From Niabella sp. (GTDB lineage Bacteria > Bacteroidota > Bacteroidia > Chitinophagales > Chitinophagaceae), in the NCBI GenBank assembly GCA_017744715.1, contig JAGIAT010000006.1:62001-126000 (forward strand): 64,000 nt of DNA, read 5' to 3'. Of this stretch, positions 1-8,984 are shown in pieces. The stretch's first letter is position 1, and each line of letters starts with the position of its first letter. The position numbers and the translations under genes were made by a program. Under the pieces are notes generated by a model, which saw only the letters and a list, made by a program, of their open reading frames with translations, did not search any database and was not told where the DNA came from.

Positions 1-34
1 ACCTCATAAATAAACATATCTGCAAGCAAAACAA

Positions 35-2302
35 CTATCCCGCTGCAGAAAGCGATTCTACAGGTACTTTTTCTTCCTCGCCGTTTTTTTTGAACCCTGT
101 AATTTCTTCGGCCAGTTTGTTCAGGTCGCCGGAGGCCCGGCTGATCAGCAAAAACTGGTCAATGATGGGCTTTAATTCATTAAGAGTGATCTTGGTTTCG
201 GTGTCCAGCAGCCCCTGCTGAATTTCGTGCCTCCGTTTTTCCAGCAGCTCTTTTACGGCTGTTTTCAAAGACTGTGTATCCATATGCGCCGCAGGTTGTG
301 CTATGTCCTCATCTGAAAGCATACCGGCGGTATTTTCCAGTTCGTGGACGGTATTTTCGATAATGGGCAGGAAATTATAGGAACGGTATTTGGCTGCAAA
401 CTGGCGGGAGTAATGGGCCAGGGTGGCAATATGGGAGTTGATGGTAAAGATCATTACTACAAACTGGTGAATGGTCTTAATATTCTTTTGTTTGCTTTTG
501 GGCTCACTGAGCATCCGGGAAAACGTGCCCGAAAGGTTGGCCTGGGCTACAAATGCTTCCTTGCGGCTGAGCTTGTAATCGGGGGGCGGCTCGTTTTTTA
601 CATAGGCGCTGGAAACGGTTTGAAAGTAGATGCGGGTTTTTTCCAGGGCTGCTGCCATATAGCTTTTTACCTGTTTTTTCTCCCAGGAAGGAATGATATA
701 GGTGGTCATAAAGGCAAGAATTGACCCGATAATGGTATCCAGCACCCGGTTTTCGATCACCACATGAAAGTTCCGGCTGTCCAGCAAAAAGAACATGATC
801 AGCACATAAGCGGTCATAAATGTAACGCTTACCAGGTAGCGTGTACGCATAAAGCTGTAGGTAGCAATCATTAAAAGGATCATAGCCGTAAACCGGCCGG
901 TGCCCGTCTGGATCAGGAACAGCAGCCCGATGCCCCCCATGGCACCAATGATGGTACCCAGTACCCGCTGGTAGTTGCGCTGTTTGGTAACGCTGTAGGT
1001 GGGTTTTAAGATCACAAGAGTGGTGAGCAGTATCCAGTAGCTGTATTCGAGCTTTAAAAGATGGGCGGTAATGTACCCCAGGGTCATGGCCAGGCTCAGG
1101 CGCAATGCATGCCGGAAGGTGTTAGACTGCAGGGAAAGATTTTCCCGGATCAGCTCACTGTCGAGGTCCGTTTTTTCCAGGAACGATTTGTAGTTGTCGG
1201 ACAGGCGGTATTCTTTTACCCTCTTCCGGTCGTACCGGGTATAATGATGCAGGGTATAGATGCGGAGGATCATGTCTTCGATCGACTGCATGATCTTGCG
1301 CATATTGATCAGGGCTTCCAGGTTTTCGGTGTTGCGGTGGGTGGCCACAAAGCGTTCGAAATGTTGCTTCAGGTTTCTTAGTTCATCATTCAAACTTTTA
1401 GATACCCGGGAGCGCCGTCCTTCCTGTACCGAAACACCGATTTCATAGAGTTCGTCTACCATACCGAGGATCACTTTCTGGAAATGCGGCAGGATATTGG
1501 CGCCATCAAACCGCTTGTGCATGGACTCATAATTGTAAAACGTAGCATTGGCCTTTTCAAAAAGGTCAACCGATTCTACAAAGATCACCAGCAGCCCGCG
1601 GCCGGTAAGGGTGGTAGATTTTACGATATTGCGGCTTTTAAACAGCATTTCCCGCACCAGGATCTGTTTATCCTGCACCTTTTGCTGCTGCTGCATCAGG
1701 TTTTTATAGGTTTTATCGTAGTTAACTCCTTCGTTATAAAAATAAGAGCGGGTTTTAAGATAATCAGCTATGGAAACGATGGAGTCGCCCAGCGCCTGCT
1801 GAATTACTTTATAAGGACGTACGCCGTGCAGGGCCAAACTTAAACCGATGTACCAGAGGCCGCCGCATAAGAGGTAAATGCCGTCCAGTACCACGTTCCA
1901 TCCCGTGGCTTTGTGATAAAGGGTAAGCACCATGATGAGCAAACCGGCAAATCCGATGGCATTGGTGCGGGCATTGTATACGCCCAGCATGCTCAGGGAA
2001 AAGCTAAAAAACAGGATAACGACAGCGGTAATAAAAGAATGGATATGGGCAAAGCCGGTGATGAGGTCTACCAGGAAGATCAATGCCAGGGCCGCTAACA
2101 TGCCGTTGCGCCGCTCCCGGATGGGGCCGGGAATATCCGCGGCACTCACTGCCATGGCGCCCAGCGAGGCAATGAGACCGATTTCCAGTAGCCCGAAAAA
2201 GTTCAGGATAACGGATGGAAGGGTGATACCTACAGTGATCCGTACTGCCTCATTGAAATAGTAGCTGCTTACAAACTGCCGGTATTCTTTTATATAATCC
2301 AT
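35..2302 (-). CDS. FUSC-family (YccS-like) inner-membrane protein
   Basis: This 755-residue integral membrane protein has the FUSC/YccS layout. A first hydrophobic block (about residues 20-165) is followed by a long soluble, helix-rich cytoplasmic region (about 165-400), a second hydrophobic block (about 405-545) and a soluble C-terminal tail. The second block carries the family-typical stretch around YWILLTTLVILKPTYSVTKQR. The fusaric-acid-resistance and aromatic-acid-exporter families share this architecture, but most Bacteroidota members have no known substrate, so I assign none. The length is usual for YccS-type proteins. The ATG start sits 6 bases downstream of a TAAATTTG box (2309-2316, minus strand), which fixes the start and implies almost no leader. 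The gene is divergent from the histidine kinase at 2588. Confidence 0.85.
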   Translation of the reverse strand: MDYIKEYRQFVSSYYFNEAVRITVGITLPSVILNFFGLLEIGLIASLGAMAVSAADIPGPIRERRNGMLAALALIFLVDLITGFAHIHSFITAVVILFFSFSLSMLGVYNARTNAIGFAGLLIMVLTLYHKATGWNVVLDGIYLLCGGLWYIGLSLALHGVRPYKVIQQALGDSIVSIADYLKTRSYFYNEGVNYDKTYKNLMQQQQKVQDKQILVREMLFKSRNIVKSTTLTGRGLLVIFVESVDLFEKANATFYNYESMHKRFDGANILPHFQKVILGMVDELYEIGVSVQEGRRSRVSKSLNDELRNLKQHFERFVATHRNTENLEALINMRKIMQSIEDMILRIYTLHHYTRYDRKRVKEYRLSDNYKSFLEKTDLDSELIRENLSLQSNTFRHALRLSLAMTLGYITAHLLKLEYSYWILLTTLVILKPTYSVTKQRNYQRVLGTIIGAMGGIGLLFLIQTGTGRFTAMILLMIATYSFMRTRYLVSVTFMTAYVLIMFFLLDSRNFHVVIENRVLDTIIGSILAFMTTYIIPSWEKKQVKSYMAAALEKTRIYFQTVSSAYVKNEPPPDYKLSRKEAFVAQANLSGTFSRMLSEPKSKQKNIKTIHQFVVMIFTINSHIATLAHYSRQFAAKYRSYNFLPIIENTVHELENTAGMLSDEDIAQPAAHMDTQSLKTAVKELLEKRRHEIQQGLLDTETKITLNELKPIIDQFLLISRASGDLNKLAEEITGFKKNGEEEKVPVESLSAAG

Positions 2303-2308
2303 GCCCTA

Positions 2309-2316
2309 CAAATTTA
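2309..2316 (-). promoter_or_regulatory. -7 promoter box (TAAATTTG) of the FUSC gene
   Basis: This is a perfect match to the Bacteroidota -7 element TAnnTTTG on the minus strand, 6 bases before the FUSC start codon. No convincing -33 TTTG was found. The spacing predicts a leaderless or nearly leaderless transcript. Confidence 0.5.
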
Positions 2317-2587
2317 CAAACAAGAAAGAGTTTAAGGAAATGAGGCTGCTGTGCCGCCCCCGGCGGCGCGTTGCCGGTAATGCCATTGGGGGCGGATGGC
2401 AATTCGGTTGATGTTCGTTTCTCCCCGGCGCCGGAAGCCGTTGTTTTCGTTTGCACCTGCGGGCTGGCAGCGGGCCTCCCCCGCCGGATTTACCAAAACC
2501 GTCGGAAAATGAAAAATTCGCCCCAAAAAATGCCAATTCCGTAACAATTGTAAATATCCAATGCTGCATCTGTATTAATCTTGTATT

Positions 2588-4060
2588 ATGAAATCAAGAA
2601 GTATATTCCAAAAAGTGGAAATCCTGATAGCAACCCTGGTGGCAGGCTTTGTCATATTCATGATTGCAACAGACCGCACCTTTCCCCATCAACAGCAATT
2701 GTTTGAAGAGAATAATATCGGGTATAGTTTTTATACCAACTACCTGCAACCGTATATTGCAATTGTGCTGATCTGTTACCTGATCTTTTTGCTCCTTACC
2801 CAGTATGTAGAAACAAAGACCCGGGGCTTTTTTAAGATCACGCTGCTGATCTGCACCTACCTGTTCCTGGCTGTGGCGTTTTCGGTTTGTTTTACCTATA
2901 CGTTTGCCTGGAGGTATGGGGTGGATTATTATCCTACACAAAGAGATGTTACGGTATCCTTTTTTTCGCAGGGTTTTGCAGTGGCCGCCCTCTGCTACCT
3001 GTTTTACCTGATCTACTATGGTTTAAAAGCTCTGATCTTCAGTCCCCTGTTGAAGAAAAAATTAAAGGAAAGCAATGGATCCCGTCTTCTTTTTATCGGG
3101 TTGAGTGTGCTGGCCTGGCTCGTCATCCTTATTATGCTGGAAAGCAGTAATGCATCGCATTTTGCAATCATTGTGTGGTCGGTAGTATTGCCTTATGCAT
3201 TGCTGGTATTGTATATCCACATTTATGTACTGCTTCCCGGCCTGCCGGTAAAAAAGGCCTGGAATGGGTATTATTTATCGCGCATTATTCCCATTATACT
3301 GCTCATCAACTTTATTGCTGCGGTATTTTGCAAGGCTGCTGCCGGTGGCGCTCCTTTTCTGGGAATCTATGTGTTGCTGCTGCTGTGGACCGGGATTGTG
3401 GTCATTCCGCTGGCATGGTGGATCTATAAAAACCAGAAGGAAAAGCTGGGACTGAAAACCGCACTCGGCTCTTCCGAGGCAAACCTCAGCTTCCTGCGGT
3501 CGCAGATCAATCCGCATTTCCTCTTTAACGCGCTCAATACCCTGTATGGAACGGCGCTGCAGGAGCACGCAGACCGTACCGGCGAGGGCATTCAGAAGCT
3601 GGGCGATATGATGCGGTTCATGCTGCATGAAAATGTACAGGACAAGATCTTGCTGGTACGGGAGGTGGAATACCTGAATAATTATATCGACCTGCAAAAA
3701 TTACGTACCGTTAACTCGCCCGATATTCTCATCCAGGTAAAGATCGATGAGCCGGCATCCGGTCTTCAGATCTCCCCTATGCTGCTGATTCCCTTTGTGG
3801 AAAATGCCTTCAAACATGGCATCAGCCTGAAAGAGCATTCATATATTACCATTGCGCTTCATACCCAGGATAACATCCTGTATTTTGATGTGCAGAACAG
3901 CATTCACCTGAAACTGGACGGCGACCCGGAAAAATTAAAGAGCGGCATCGGGCTGCCCAATGTGAAAGAGCGCCTGCAACTGGAATACCCGGACCGCCAT
4001 GAGCTGGTGATCCGCCAAACAGCTAAAGACTTTTTTGTACACCTTACCATCAATTTATAA
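2588..4060 (+). CDS. LytS/YehU-type sensor histidine kinase
   Basis: The protein has about eight hydrophobic helices (residues about 10-285), with no recognisable periplasmic sensor domain, followed by a cytoplasmic kinase of the His_kinase (PF06580) plus HATPase_c type. The phospho-acceptor motif NPHFLFN has its histidine near residue 310, the N box is IPFVENAFKHG (Asn near 406), and the G box is in SGIGLPNVKERL. This class normally partners LytTR response regulators, and one lies two genes downstream (5614). The stop codon is 2 bases before the next start, so translation is probably coupled. The octahelical membrane part may itself sense a lipophilic or envelope signal; that is inference. 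A one-mismatch -7 box (TAATCTTG, 2576-2583) lies just before the ATG. Confidence 0.92.
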   Translation: MKSRSIFQKVEILIATLVAGFVIFMIATDRTFPHQQQLFEENNIGYSFYTNYLQPYIAIVLICYLIFLLLTQYVETKTRGFFKITLLICTYLFLAVAFSVCFTYTFAWRYGVDYYPTQRDVTVSFFSQGFAVAALCYLFYLIYYGLKALIFSPLLKKKLKESNGSRLLFIGLSVLAWLVILIMLESSNASHFAIIVWSVVLPYALLVLYIHIYVLLPGLPVKKAWNGYYLSRIIPIILLINFIAAVFCKAAAGGAPFLGIYVLLLLWTGIVVIPLAWWIYKNQKEKLGLKTALGSSEANLSFLRSQINPHFLFNALNTLYGTALQEHADRTGEGIQKLGDMMRFMLHENVQDKILLVREVEYLNNYIDLQKLRTVNSPDILIQVKIDEPASGLQISPMLLIPFVENAFKHGISLKEHSYITIALHTQDNILYFDVQNSIHLKLDGDPEKLKSGIGLPNVKERLQLEYPDRHELVIRQTAKDFFVHLTINL

Positions 4061-4062
4061 TA

Positions 4063-5556
4063 ATGAAGTTTATTAAAGTAGTATTGCTGGTACTGATCCT
4101 GGTTCCGGCCCGGGCACAGTTTCGGTTAAGCGGACGGATTGAGGGACTGAAAACATCGGAAATAAAGATACAGGCTCCCTTTGTATACGATTTTTTTGCA
4201 GAGGAACGGACGGTGCCGGTAAAAGCAGACGGCCGTTTCGATATCCGGTTTCCGCTGGACAAAGAAAAACTGGTGCGGGTAGCCTATGATAAGAAAGCGG
4301 TATTGATCTATGCCCGGCCGGGCCAATCGCTGCAGATCGGTAACCGGAAGACTGGTGAAGACGTAGCTCCGGTGGGTGGTACGCTGCTTAAAGAGAACCG
4401 GGTATTGTTTAACGCCGATGTAATGGAGTATCCGGGTTTTTTAACGGCGCCGCCGCCCCGGGATTCCCTGTCTAAAATTGCCCCGGATGAAATATACAGT
4501 GCCTATATCCGGCCCTGGATGCAGCAGGTGCAGGAAAAAACAGCAGCCGTTGAAAAAACAGCCCTTTCACCGCGATTAAAGCAACTGTTTATCCAGGAAA
4601 CCCGTTCCGCCGCGTACTGCCGGTCTATCGAGTTTGCACGGGAGTTTATGAACAGGAAGCATTTGATCGCTTTTTTCAAATTACTGTATCAGCAGGTTTC
4701 CCCGGCATCTGCTGTGGCACAGCCGGGTCCGTTTTATTACTGGTTTGTGAACGATTATAACGGGTATCTCGAGTCCGATGCCATCAGCCATTTGGAAGCT
4801 ACGGGCAATAAAACAAATGAACCGCTCCGGTATTACCACATCAGCCTGGATAGCGGAACGGTGTTGATCCGGAAAATAGGCAAAACCTATATCAACTGGC
4901 TGGCCGTAAAAAATACCAATAGTGCCGCAGTGGCCGAGGCCTACCTGGCGCAGCAGGTATTTACGGCCACCGCCGATAAGGATCTGAAGTATGCCGGTGG
5001 GCTGCTGGAGGCATTGAAAAAAACCTATCCTGGCAGCAACTATTATCCCCTGTTAAAAAGTAAAGTAGGAAAACTGGAGGCGTTGCTGGAGCAGAACCGG
5101 AATAATAAGGCGATACAGATCCTGGCAAACTATGATACCCTGTCTTCTATTTACCCGGTTATTGATGCGCTGAAAGGAAAGGTTGTTTACCTGGATGTAT
5201 GGGGCACCTGGTGCGGACCTTGTAAGCGTGAGCTGAAATTTACCCCCCAGTTAAAAACGTATTTCAAAGATAAGGCAGTGGCCTTCGTATATTTGGATAT
5301 GGACGATGAGGAAAAAGACGCCACGTGGAAGGAGTTTATTAAAGTGAATGCGTTAACCGGTACTCATTTGAGGAAGAGCCGGGAGCAAATAGCACCTTTT
5401 TGGAAAGAGCTGCTTGAAAATGCGGAAGACAAAAGCGAATATTATCCTCAATATTTTATTTTTGACAAAGAGGGAAAGCTGGTAGTAACAAAGGCCCGGC
5501 GACCGAGTGATACAGAAGCGCTTTATAAGCAGATCGAATCGGTTTTAAATCAATAA
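4063..5556 (+). CDS. TlpA-type thioredoxin-like periplasmic protein with N-terminal beta domain
   Basis: A signal peptide (residues 1-19) is followed by a beta-rich DUF4369-like N-terminal domain (about 20-110), a helical middle region and a C-terminal thioredoxin fold. The redox site is WGTWCGPCK with cysteines near 384 and 387, so the domain should be able to carry out thiol-disulfide exchange in the periplasm. Such proteins reduce cytochrome c apoproteins or other envelope substrates; the exact client cannot be read here. The gene starts 2 bases after the histidine kinase stop and precedes its LytTR regulator, which suggests it reports on or modifies the same envelope signal. Position between kinase and regulator is unusual. 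Confidence 0.9.
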   Translation: MKFIKVVLLVLILVPARAQFRLSGRIEGLKTSEIKIQAPFVYDFFAEERTVPVKADGRFDIRFPLDKEKLVRVAYDKKAVLIYARPGQSLQIGNRKTGEDVAPVGGTLLKENRVLFNADVMEYPGFLTAPPPRDSLSKIAPDEIYSAYIRPWMQQVQEKTAAVEKTALSPRLKQLFIQETRSAAYCRSIEFAREFMNRKHLIAFFKLLYQQVSPASAVAQPGPFYYWFVNDYNGYLESDAISHLEATGNKTNEPLRYYHISLDSGTVLIRKIGKTYINWLAVKNTNSAAVAEAYLAQQVFTATADKDLKYAGGLLEALKKTYPGSNYYPLLKSKVGKLEALLEQNRNNKAIQILANYDTLSSIYPVIDALKGKVVYLDVWGTWCGPCKRELKFTPQLKTYFKDKAVAFVYLDMDDEEKDATWKEFIKVNALTGTHLRKSREQIAPFWKELLENAEDKSEYYPQYFIFDKEGKLVVTKARRPSDTEALYKQIESVLNQ

Positions 5557-5613
5557 TCATATGCCGGTGCGCATGTTCCTGGTAAGCCGGTAGTAAAAAC
5601 AAGCACATTTCCC

Positions 5614-6276
5614 GTGAATGCAATTGCAATAGATGACGAACCCATGGCATTGGAGGTGATCAAAAACCTGGCGACCAAAGTACCTTTTATAAAACTGGAA
5701 GGCTGCTTTACCAATGCGTTTGAGGCGCTTGATCACCTGCAGAAGAATAAAACAGACCTGATTTTCCTGGATATTAAAATGCCGGATATCAGCGGTATTG
5801 AGCTGTCTAAAAGCCTTACCAACCCTCCCATGATCATTTTTACCACGGCTTATACCGAGCATGCGGTGGAAGGGTTTGAAGTAAATGCTGTAGACTACCT
5901 GCTAAAGCCCTTTTCCCTGGCACGGTTTATAAAGGCCTGTACCAAGGCCCAGGAACTCTTCTCACTTAAGAATAGTAAAAACCAGGAAACAGAAGCCATA
6001 TTCTTAAAGGATGGCTATGAACAGGTACGGGTGGTGCTCAATGAAATTGTTTATATAGAAGCCGCGGGCAATTACCTGAACGTGGTGCTGAAGAACAAAA
6101 AAATCATGAGCCGCATTACCATCAATGAAATCATACAGCTACTGCCGGCTGATAAATTTACACGGATCCATCGCAGCTATGTTGTGGCCAGGGATAAGGT
6201 AACCAAATTCAATAAACAATCGGTGTTTATCGACCTGCTGGAATTTCCTATTGGCAGTAACTACCAGTTTATATAA
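5614..6276 (+). CDS. LytTR-family response regulator
   Basis: The 220-residue protein has a receiver domain (1-115) with the acidic pair Asp7/Asp8, phospho-acceptor Asp53 in FLDIKMPD and the conserved Lys98 in YLLKPF. A LytTR DNA-binding domain follows (about 125-220: IVYIEAAGNYLNV, FTRIHRSYVV, FPIGSNY). The start is GTG: the acidic pair at residues 7-8 requires it, and the first in-frame ATG would remove part of the receiver fold. It is the predicted partner of the kinase at 2588. Its own operon, including the serine hydrolase 11 bases downstream, is the most likely target, but no LytTR direct-repeat operator was identified. Confidence 0.93.
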   Translation: MNAIAIDDEPMALEVIKNLATKVPFIKLEGCFTNAFEALDHLQKNKTDLIFLDIKMPDISGIELSKSLTNPPMIIFTTAYTEHAVEGFEVNAVDYLLKPFSLARFIKACTKAQELFSLKNSKNQETEAIFLKDGYEQVRVVLNEIVYIEAAGNYLNVVLKNKKIMSRITINEIIQLLPADKFTRIHRSYVVARDKVTKFNKQSVFIDLLEFPIGSNYQFI

Positions 6277-6287
6277 AATAATCAAAT

Positions 6288-7610
6288 ATGAAATACGTAA
6301 TACTGGTTATGCTATCCTGTATAACCGGGCTCCAATCGTTTGCCCAGGATAACCGTTACCGGAAACTGGATGCCTATTTTGATACACTGGCAGCCCATCA
6401 GTTATTTATGGGCAGTATTGCTATTGGCCGGCAGGGCATGCCTGTATATAAAAAATCAGTAGGTTTCAGGGATATAACAAGGGGGATGAAAAATAACGAC
6501 AGTACCCTGTATGGAATCGGATCGATTACCAAAACGTTTACGGCAACCCTGGTGCTCAAAGCTGCAGAAGAGCGGCTGCTGGATACCGGTAACGCCATCG
6601 CCCGGTATTTCCCCGGCATCAAAAACAGCGAACGCATTACGATTGCCCAGTTGCTGCGGCACCGGAGCGGGATTCACAATTTTACAAACAACCCGTATTA
6701 CAGATCATGGAGTACACAGCGGCATACCGGAATGCAGTTGCTGGATACCATCATTGCCGGGGGAAGTGATTTTGAACCGGGCAGTAAAATGGAATACAGC
6801 AACTCCAATTACATCCTGTTAACGCTTATTCTTGAAAAGGTATACCGGCAGTCCTATGCTCAAATCCTGAATAAAAAGATCCTTGATCCCTTACAACTGA
6901 AGCATACGCGTTTTGGTGGGGCCATTGAGGATGCACGCAATGAATGCCGGTCGTATACGTTCAAAAATGGCTGGCATCTCGAGCCGGAAACGGATCTGTC
7001 GATACCCCTGGGTGCCGGTGCCATAAAAAGTACGCCGGCTGACCTGGGGCGGTTTGTGCATGCATTATTTACAGGCCGGGTGATAGCGCCGGCCAGCCTT
7101 GCCCCAATGCAAACCGCACAGGACGGGGCTGGTATGGGCCTGTTTCCTATGGCCATGGCCGGAAAGAACGGCTGGGGACATACGGGTGGTATTGACGGAT
7201 TCCGGTCGGTATATATTTATTTTCCGAAGGATGCTATTTGCATGGCGCTGTTTGCCAATGGCGAAAATTATAACCTGAACACAATAGCGGCTACCGCAGT
7301 AAAGGCCTTTTATGATCTTCCGTTTGAGCTGCCGGATTTTACGGTATTTCCGGTAACGGAAGCCGATCTGAAACCGTATACCGGCAGGTATGCATCAGCG
7401 GAAGTACCCTTAAAAATTACGATTAGTAATAAGGGAAATGTGCTGCAGGCGCACCCCGATCATCAGCCTGTTTATACCATGCGTGCGCTTGCAAAGGGCA
7501 AATTCCGTCATGACGCCACCAATGTTGATCTGGAATTTAACGCAGATGGTACCATGGTGCTGTTACAGAACGGCCAAAAACGGGTATTTAAAAAAGAAGC
7601 GCCGCTTTAA
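6288..7610 (+). CDS. Secreted serine hydrolase, class C beta-lactamase / DD-peptidase fold
   Basis: A signal peptide ending near AQDN (residue 20) precedes a PF00144 beta-lactamase domain. All three active-site elements are present: SITK (Ser79, Lys82), YSN (170-172) and HTGG (297-300). The family includes class C beta-lactamases, DD-peptidases and esterases; the sequence does not say which activity applies. A short C-terminal beta domain (about 345-440) resembles the DUF3471-type tail often found in such proteins. The gene is 11 bases after the LytTR regulator and closes the kinase operon, so a cell-wall or envelope-stress role is plausible. Its stop overlaps by 4 bases the end of the convergent M16 gene. 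Confidence 0.9.
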   Translation: MKYVILVMLSCITGLQSFAQDNRYRKLDAYFDTLAAHQLFMGSIAIGRQGMPVYKKSVGFRDITRGMKNNDSTLYGIGSITKTFTATLVLKAAEERLLDTGNAIARYFPGIKNSERITIAQLLRHRSGIHNFTNNPYYRSWSTQRHTGMQLLDTIIAGGSDFEPGSKMEYSNSNYILLTLILEKVYRQSYAQILNKKILDPLQLKHTRFGGAIEDARNECRSYTFKNGWHLEPETDLSIPLGAGAIKSTPADLGRFVHALFTGRVIAPASLAPMQTAQDGAGMGLFPMAMAGKNGWGHTGGIDGFRSVYIYFPKDAICMALFANGENYNLNTIAATAVKAFYDLPFELPDFTVFPVTEADLKPYTGRYASAEVPLKITISNKGNVLQAHPDHQPVYTMRALAKGKFRHDATNVDLEFNADGTMVLLQNGQKRVFKKEAPL

Positions 7611-8845
7611 TTTTTTGCATAATAATATAAAGTGCTGCTGTTTTCTTCCCGGAAGATCTTCTGCGCAGTTTCCTGGATGGCCTGTGTGGTAACGGCGTTG
7701 TACCGTTCCAGCTCCGTATTCATCATACCGGCATCGCCCAGCAGCTCGTAAAAGGCCAGGCTGTTAGCGCGGTTCAGCAGGCTCATATCTTCAAAAGCCA
7801 TCATGCTTTCCGTTTTGTTCTTTACCTTCTGCAGTTCTGTTTCCCGGATGGGCGTTTCCTTTATCTGCCGGAGGATGGCTTCCACAGCTGCCTCAGCTGC
7901 TTTCATATCGGTTCCTTTTACCAGTTTGCCCTCAATGCAGATGATGCCCGGGTCGATACTGCCCATATGATAACACTGGATGTTTACAAAAAGCTGCTGC
8001 TCTTTTACCAGTTTTTCAAACAGGCGGGAAGATTCTCCGCCCCCCAAAATATCGGTGAGCAGGTCTGCCACGTAATATTCCGGGCTCAGGCGGTCGCCAA
8101 TATGCCAGCATTTATAAAAGGCATCCAGCGGCACATCGGCGGTAACCGTTTCTTTTCTTGCTGCTGTTTGAGGCTGTTCTGCCGGCAGTTCCCGCTTTTT
8201 AGGGGCCCCCGCCGGGATGTCGCCAAACCATTCCTCTGCCAACGCTTTTACATGGTCTGTAGTAATATTCCCCGCAACGACCATCACGGCATTGTTGGGG
8301 CGGTAGTGTTTAAAAAAGAAGTTCTTTACGTCATCCAGCTGCGCATTTTCAATATGGGATAGCTCTTTGCCAATGGTCATCCAGCGATAGGGATGCTGTT
8401 TATAAGCCAGTTCGCGCAGCTTGAACCACACATCCCCATAGGGCTTTTCCAGGTAATGCTCCTTAAATTCTTCGCATACCACTTTGCGTTGCACCTCCAG
8501 GCTTTTTTCATTGAACGCCAGGGAAAGCATCCGATCGCTTTCCAGCCAAAAAGCGGTTTCAATATTTTCTTTGGGAATCTGAATGTAATAGTTTGTAAGA
8601 TCGTTGGAGGTATAGGCATTGTTCTCGCCCCCGGCCAGTTGCAGGGGCTCGTCGTATTCGGGGATATTTACCGATCCGCCAAACATCAGGTGCTCAAACA
8701 GATGGGCAAAACCCGTTTGTTCGGGTACTTCATCCCGCGCACCCACATCGTATAAGATATTCATTACCACAGTGGGGGTTGCCGTATCCTGGTGCACGAT
8801 CACGCGCAGTCCGTTTGCTAAAGTAAATCTGTCAAACTGTATCAT
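7607..8845 (-). CDS. M16-family zinc metallopeptidase (active-site-bearing)
   Basis: This 412-residue M16B-type protein carries the inverted zinc motif HLFEH (residues 48-52), followed about 73 residues later by the third ligand region VVCEEF. The length fits a two-domain half-clamp subunit, which normally pairs with a second M16 chain lacking the zinc motif. Such a catalytically dead chain occurs at 33512-34786, but not next to this gene. No signal peptide is visible, so it is probably cytoplasmic, unlike many secreted Bacteroidota M16 proteins. It converges on the serine hydrolase with a 4-base overlap. Its start codon lies 4 bases after a perfect -7 box. Confidence 0.92.
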   Translation of the reverse strand: MIQFDRFTLANGLRVIVHQDTATPTVVMNILYDVGARDEVPEQTGFAHLFEHLMFGGSVNIPEYDEPLQLAGGENNAYTSNDLTNYYIQIPKENIETAFWLESDRMLSLAFNEKSLEVQRKVVCEEFKEHYLEKPYGDVWFKLRELAYKQHPYRWMTIGKELSHIENAQLDDVKNFFFKHYRPNNAVMVVAGNITTDHVKALAEEWFGDIPAGAPKKRELPAEQPQTAARKETVTADVPLDAFYKCWHIGDRLSPEYYVADLLTDILGGGESSRLFEKLVKEQQLFVNIQCYHMGSIDPGIICIEGKLVKGTDMKAAEAAVEAILRQIKETPIRETELQKVKNKTESMMAFEDMSLLNRANSLAFYELLGDAGMMNTELERYNAVTTQAIQETAQKIFREENSSTLYYYAKN

Positions 8846-8849
8846 TTGA

Positions 8850-8857
8850 CAAATGTA
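8850..8857 (-). promoter_or_regulatory. -7 promoter box (TACATTTG) of the M16 gene
   Basis: This is a perfect TAnnTTTG on the minus strand, 4 bases upstream of the M16 ATG. It implies a leaderless or near-leaderless mRNA. No clear -33 element was found. Confidence 0.5.
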
Positions 8858-8931
8858 AGGCGAATGCTGTTTCCGGGGTTAAGAAAACGAACAGCAACAG
8901 CACGTATCATTGCTGTAAATTAAGCGGTATC

Positions 8932-8962
8932 AAAAAAAAGCCGCCTCCTTTTGGGAGACGGC
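8932..8962 (-). terminator. Rho-independent terminator of the DUF937-OmpA gene
   Basis: On the minus strand a GC-rich hairpin (GCCGTCTCCC / GGAGGCGGC with a short A-rich loop, one mismatch) is followed directly by eight T residues. It lies 23 bases after the stop codon of the gene at 8985. Confidence 0.85.
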
Positions 8963-8984
8963 AGTCTTCAGGGTTTACATATAA

